Assembly: GCA_019114115.1 (NCBI GenBank)
Contig: DXGD01000051.1
Coordinates: forward strand, 1 to 6,900
Length of the DNA: 6,900 nt
Source of the DNA: Candidatus Nesterenkonia stercoripullorum
GTDB lineage: Bacteria > Actinomycetota > Actinomycetes > Actinomycetales > Micrococcaceae
Reading direction: 5' to 3'
The notes under the pieces are model-generated. The model ran no database searches. It was given only the letters and a program-made list of their open reading frames with translations, and was not told the origin of the DNA. The first letter of the stretch is position 1. Each line of letters starts with the position of its first letter. The translations under genes were made by a program, and so were the position numbers. Shown one piece after another: positions 6,636-6,900 of this stretch.

Positions 6636-6900
6636 GTGCATACTGACGAGACAGCCGACAATGCCACCTCCGCCAATACCGCTGCGGAGGGTCCTGATAC
6701 GGGCTCCGCGGCGGTTCCAGCTGCGGGATCCTCCGCTGGTTCCTCCGCCACGCGCTCCGGCGGCGGCAAATCCTGGGCCGGCCACATGGTCTGGATCGAT
6801 TGTGAGATGACTGGGCTGGACCCTGATACAGACGTCTTGATCGAGGTGGCGGCGCTGGTGACCGACGCTGAGCTGAATATCCTCGGGGACGGGATCAGCG
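6636..6900 (+). CDS. orn: Oligoribonuclease (orn), 5' part, cut by the window end
   Basis: First 88 codons of a DEDDh-family 3'-to-5' exoribonuclease that degrades RNAs of two to five nucleotides, and in many bacteria the dinucleotides left from cyclic-di-nucleotide turnover. [20 protein letters not shown] (51-70) is the conserved opening of Orn, with the first metal-binding pair Asp55 and Glu57; [16 protein letters not shown] (71-86) follows as in other actinobacterial Orn proteins. The remaining DEDDh motifs lie beyond the window. The frame opens at GTG 6636, the first start after an in-frame TAG, with a -10 element placed for a leaderless mRNA. This gives a 50-residue Ala/Ser/Gly/Thr-rich extension before the domain, unusual because most Orn proteins begin within a few residues of VWID. 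ATG 6786 would give a canonical N-terminus but has no SD. Orn identity is secure; the start is uncertain. Confidence 0.93.
   Translation, partial: MHTDETADNATSANTAAEGPDTGSAAVPAAGSSAGSSATRSGGGKSWAGHMVWIDCEMTGLDPDTDVLIEVAALVTDAELNILGDGIS

Noticed and set aside
1..6900. CRISPR array, insertion sequence, toxin-antitoxin or phage-defence system
   Set aside because: There are no spaced repeat arrays, transposase-like proteins, terminal inverted repeats or defence domains; every long real frame belongs to a known housekeeping or envelope family.

Overview
The window comes from a high-GC, Gram-positive actinobacterium. The evidence is the strong G+C bias, GTG starts, short Shine-Dalgarno (SD) motifs inside overlapping genes, TANNNT -10 elements placed for leaderless transcripts, and an oligoribonuclease of actinobacterial type. 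The genes, especially two tandem MptA/MptB-type mannosyltransferases, suit a lipomannan-making lineage, perhaps Micrococcales. That genus-level guess is inference. There is no sign of phage, insertion sequence or CRISPR DNA.

Layout. From right to left on the minus strand runs a tightly packed set of five genes: two paralogous MptA/MptB-family GT-C mannosyltransferases (4926-6572 and 3199-4920), a GT87/DUF2029-type membrane glycosyltransferase (1877-3202), an SRAP/YedK-family abasic-site DNA-crosslinking protein (1128-1877), and an AEC-family membrane transporter (119-1120). Junctions are 5 nt apart, 4 nt overlapping (GTGA), 1 nt overlapping (TGATG) and 7 nt apart, so a single operon with translational coupling is the simplest reading. 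A GC-rich hairpin at 51-79 may end it. Positions 1-118 otherwise hold only an 11-bp tandem repeat (21-42).

On the plus strand, diverging from the operon, is the 5' part of orn (oligoribonuclease, 6636 to the window end). The 63-bp space between the divergent genes holds a -10-like hexamer for each direction, both spaced for leaderless or near-leaderless mRNAs. Between them is an 8-bp-armed inverted repeat (6590-6616) covering both -35 regions, a candidate shared operator.

How the genes fit together. The three membrane glycosyltransferases would act at the cytoplasmic membrane with polyprenol-phosphate sugar donors, plausibly building the alpha-1,6 backbone and side branches of a lipomannan-like lipoglycan. 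SRAP (DNA repair) and the AEC transporter have no obvious link to that task and may be co-transcribed passengers. I see no wholly new system. The most interesting points are the compact divergent promoter, the SRAP gene coupled to a glycosyltransferase, the tandem mannosyltransferase paralogues, and the long low-complexity N-terminal extension on orn.
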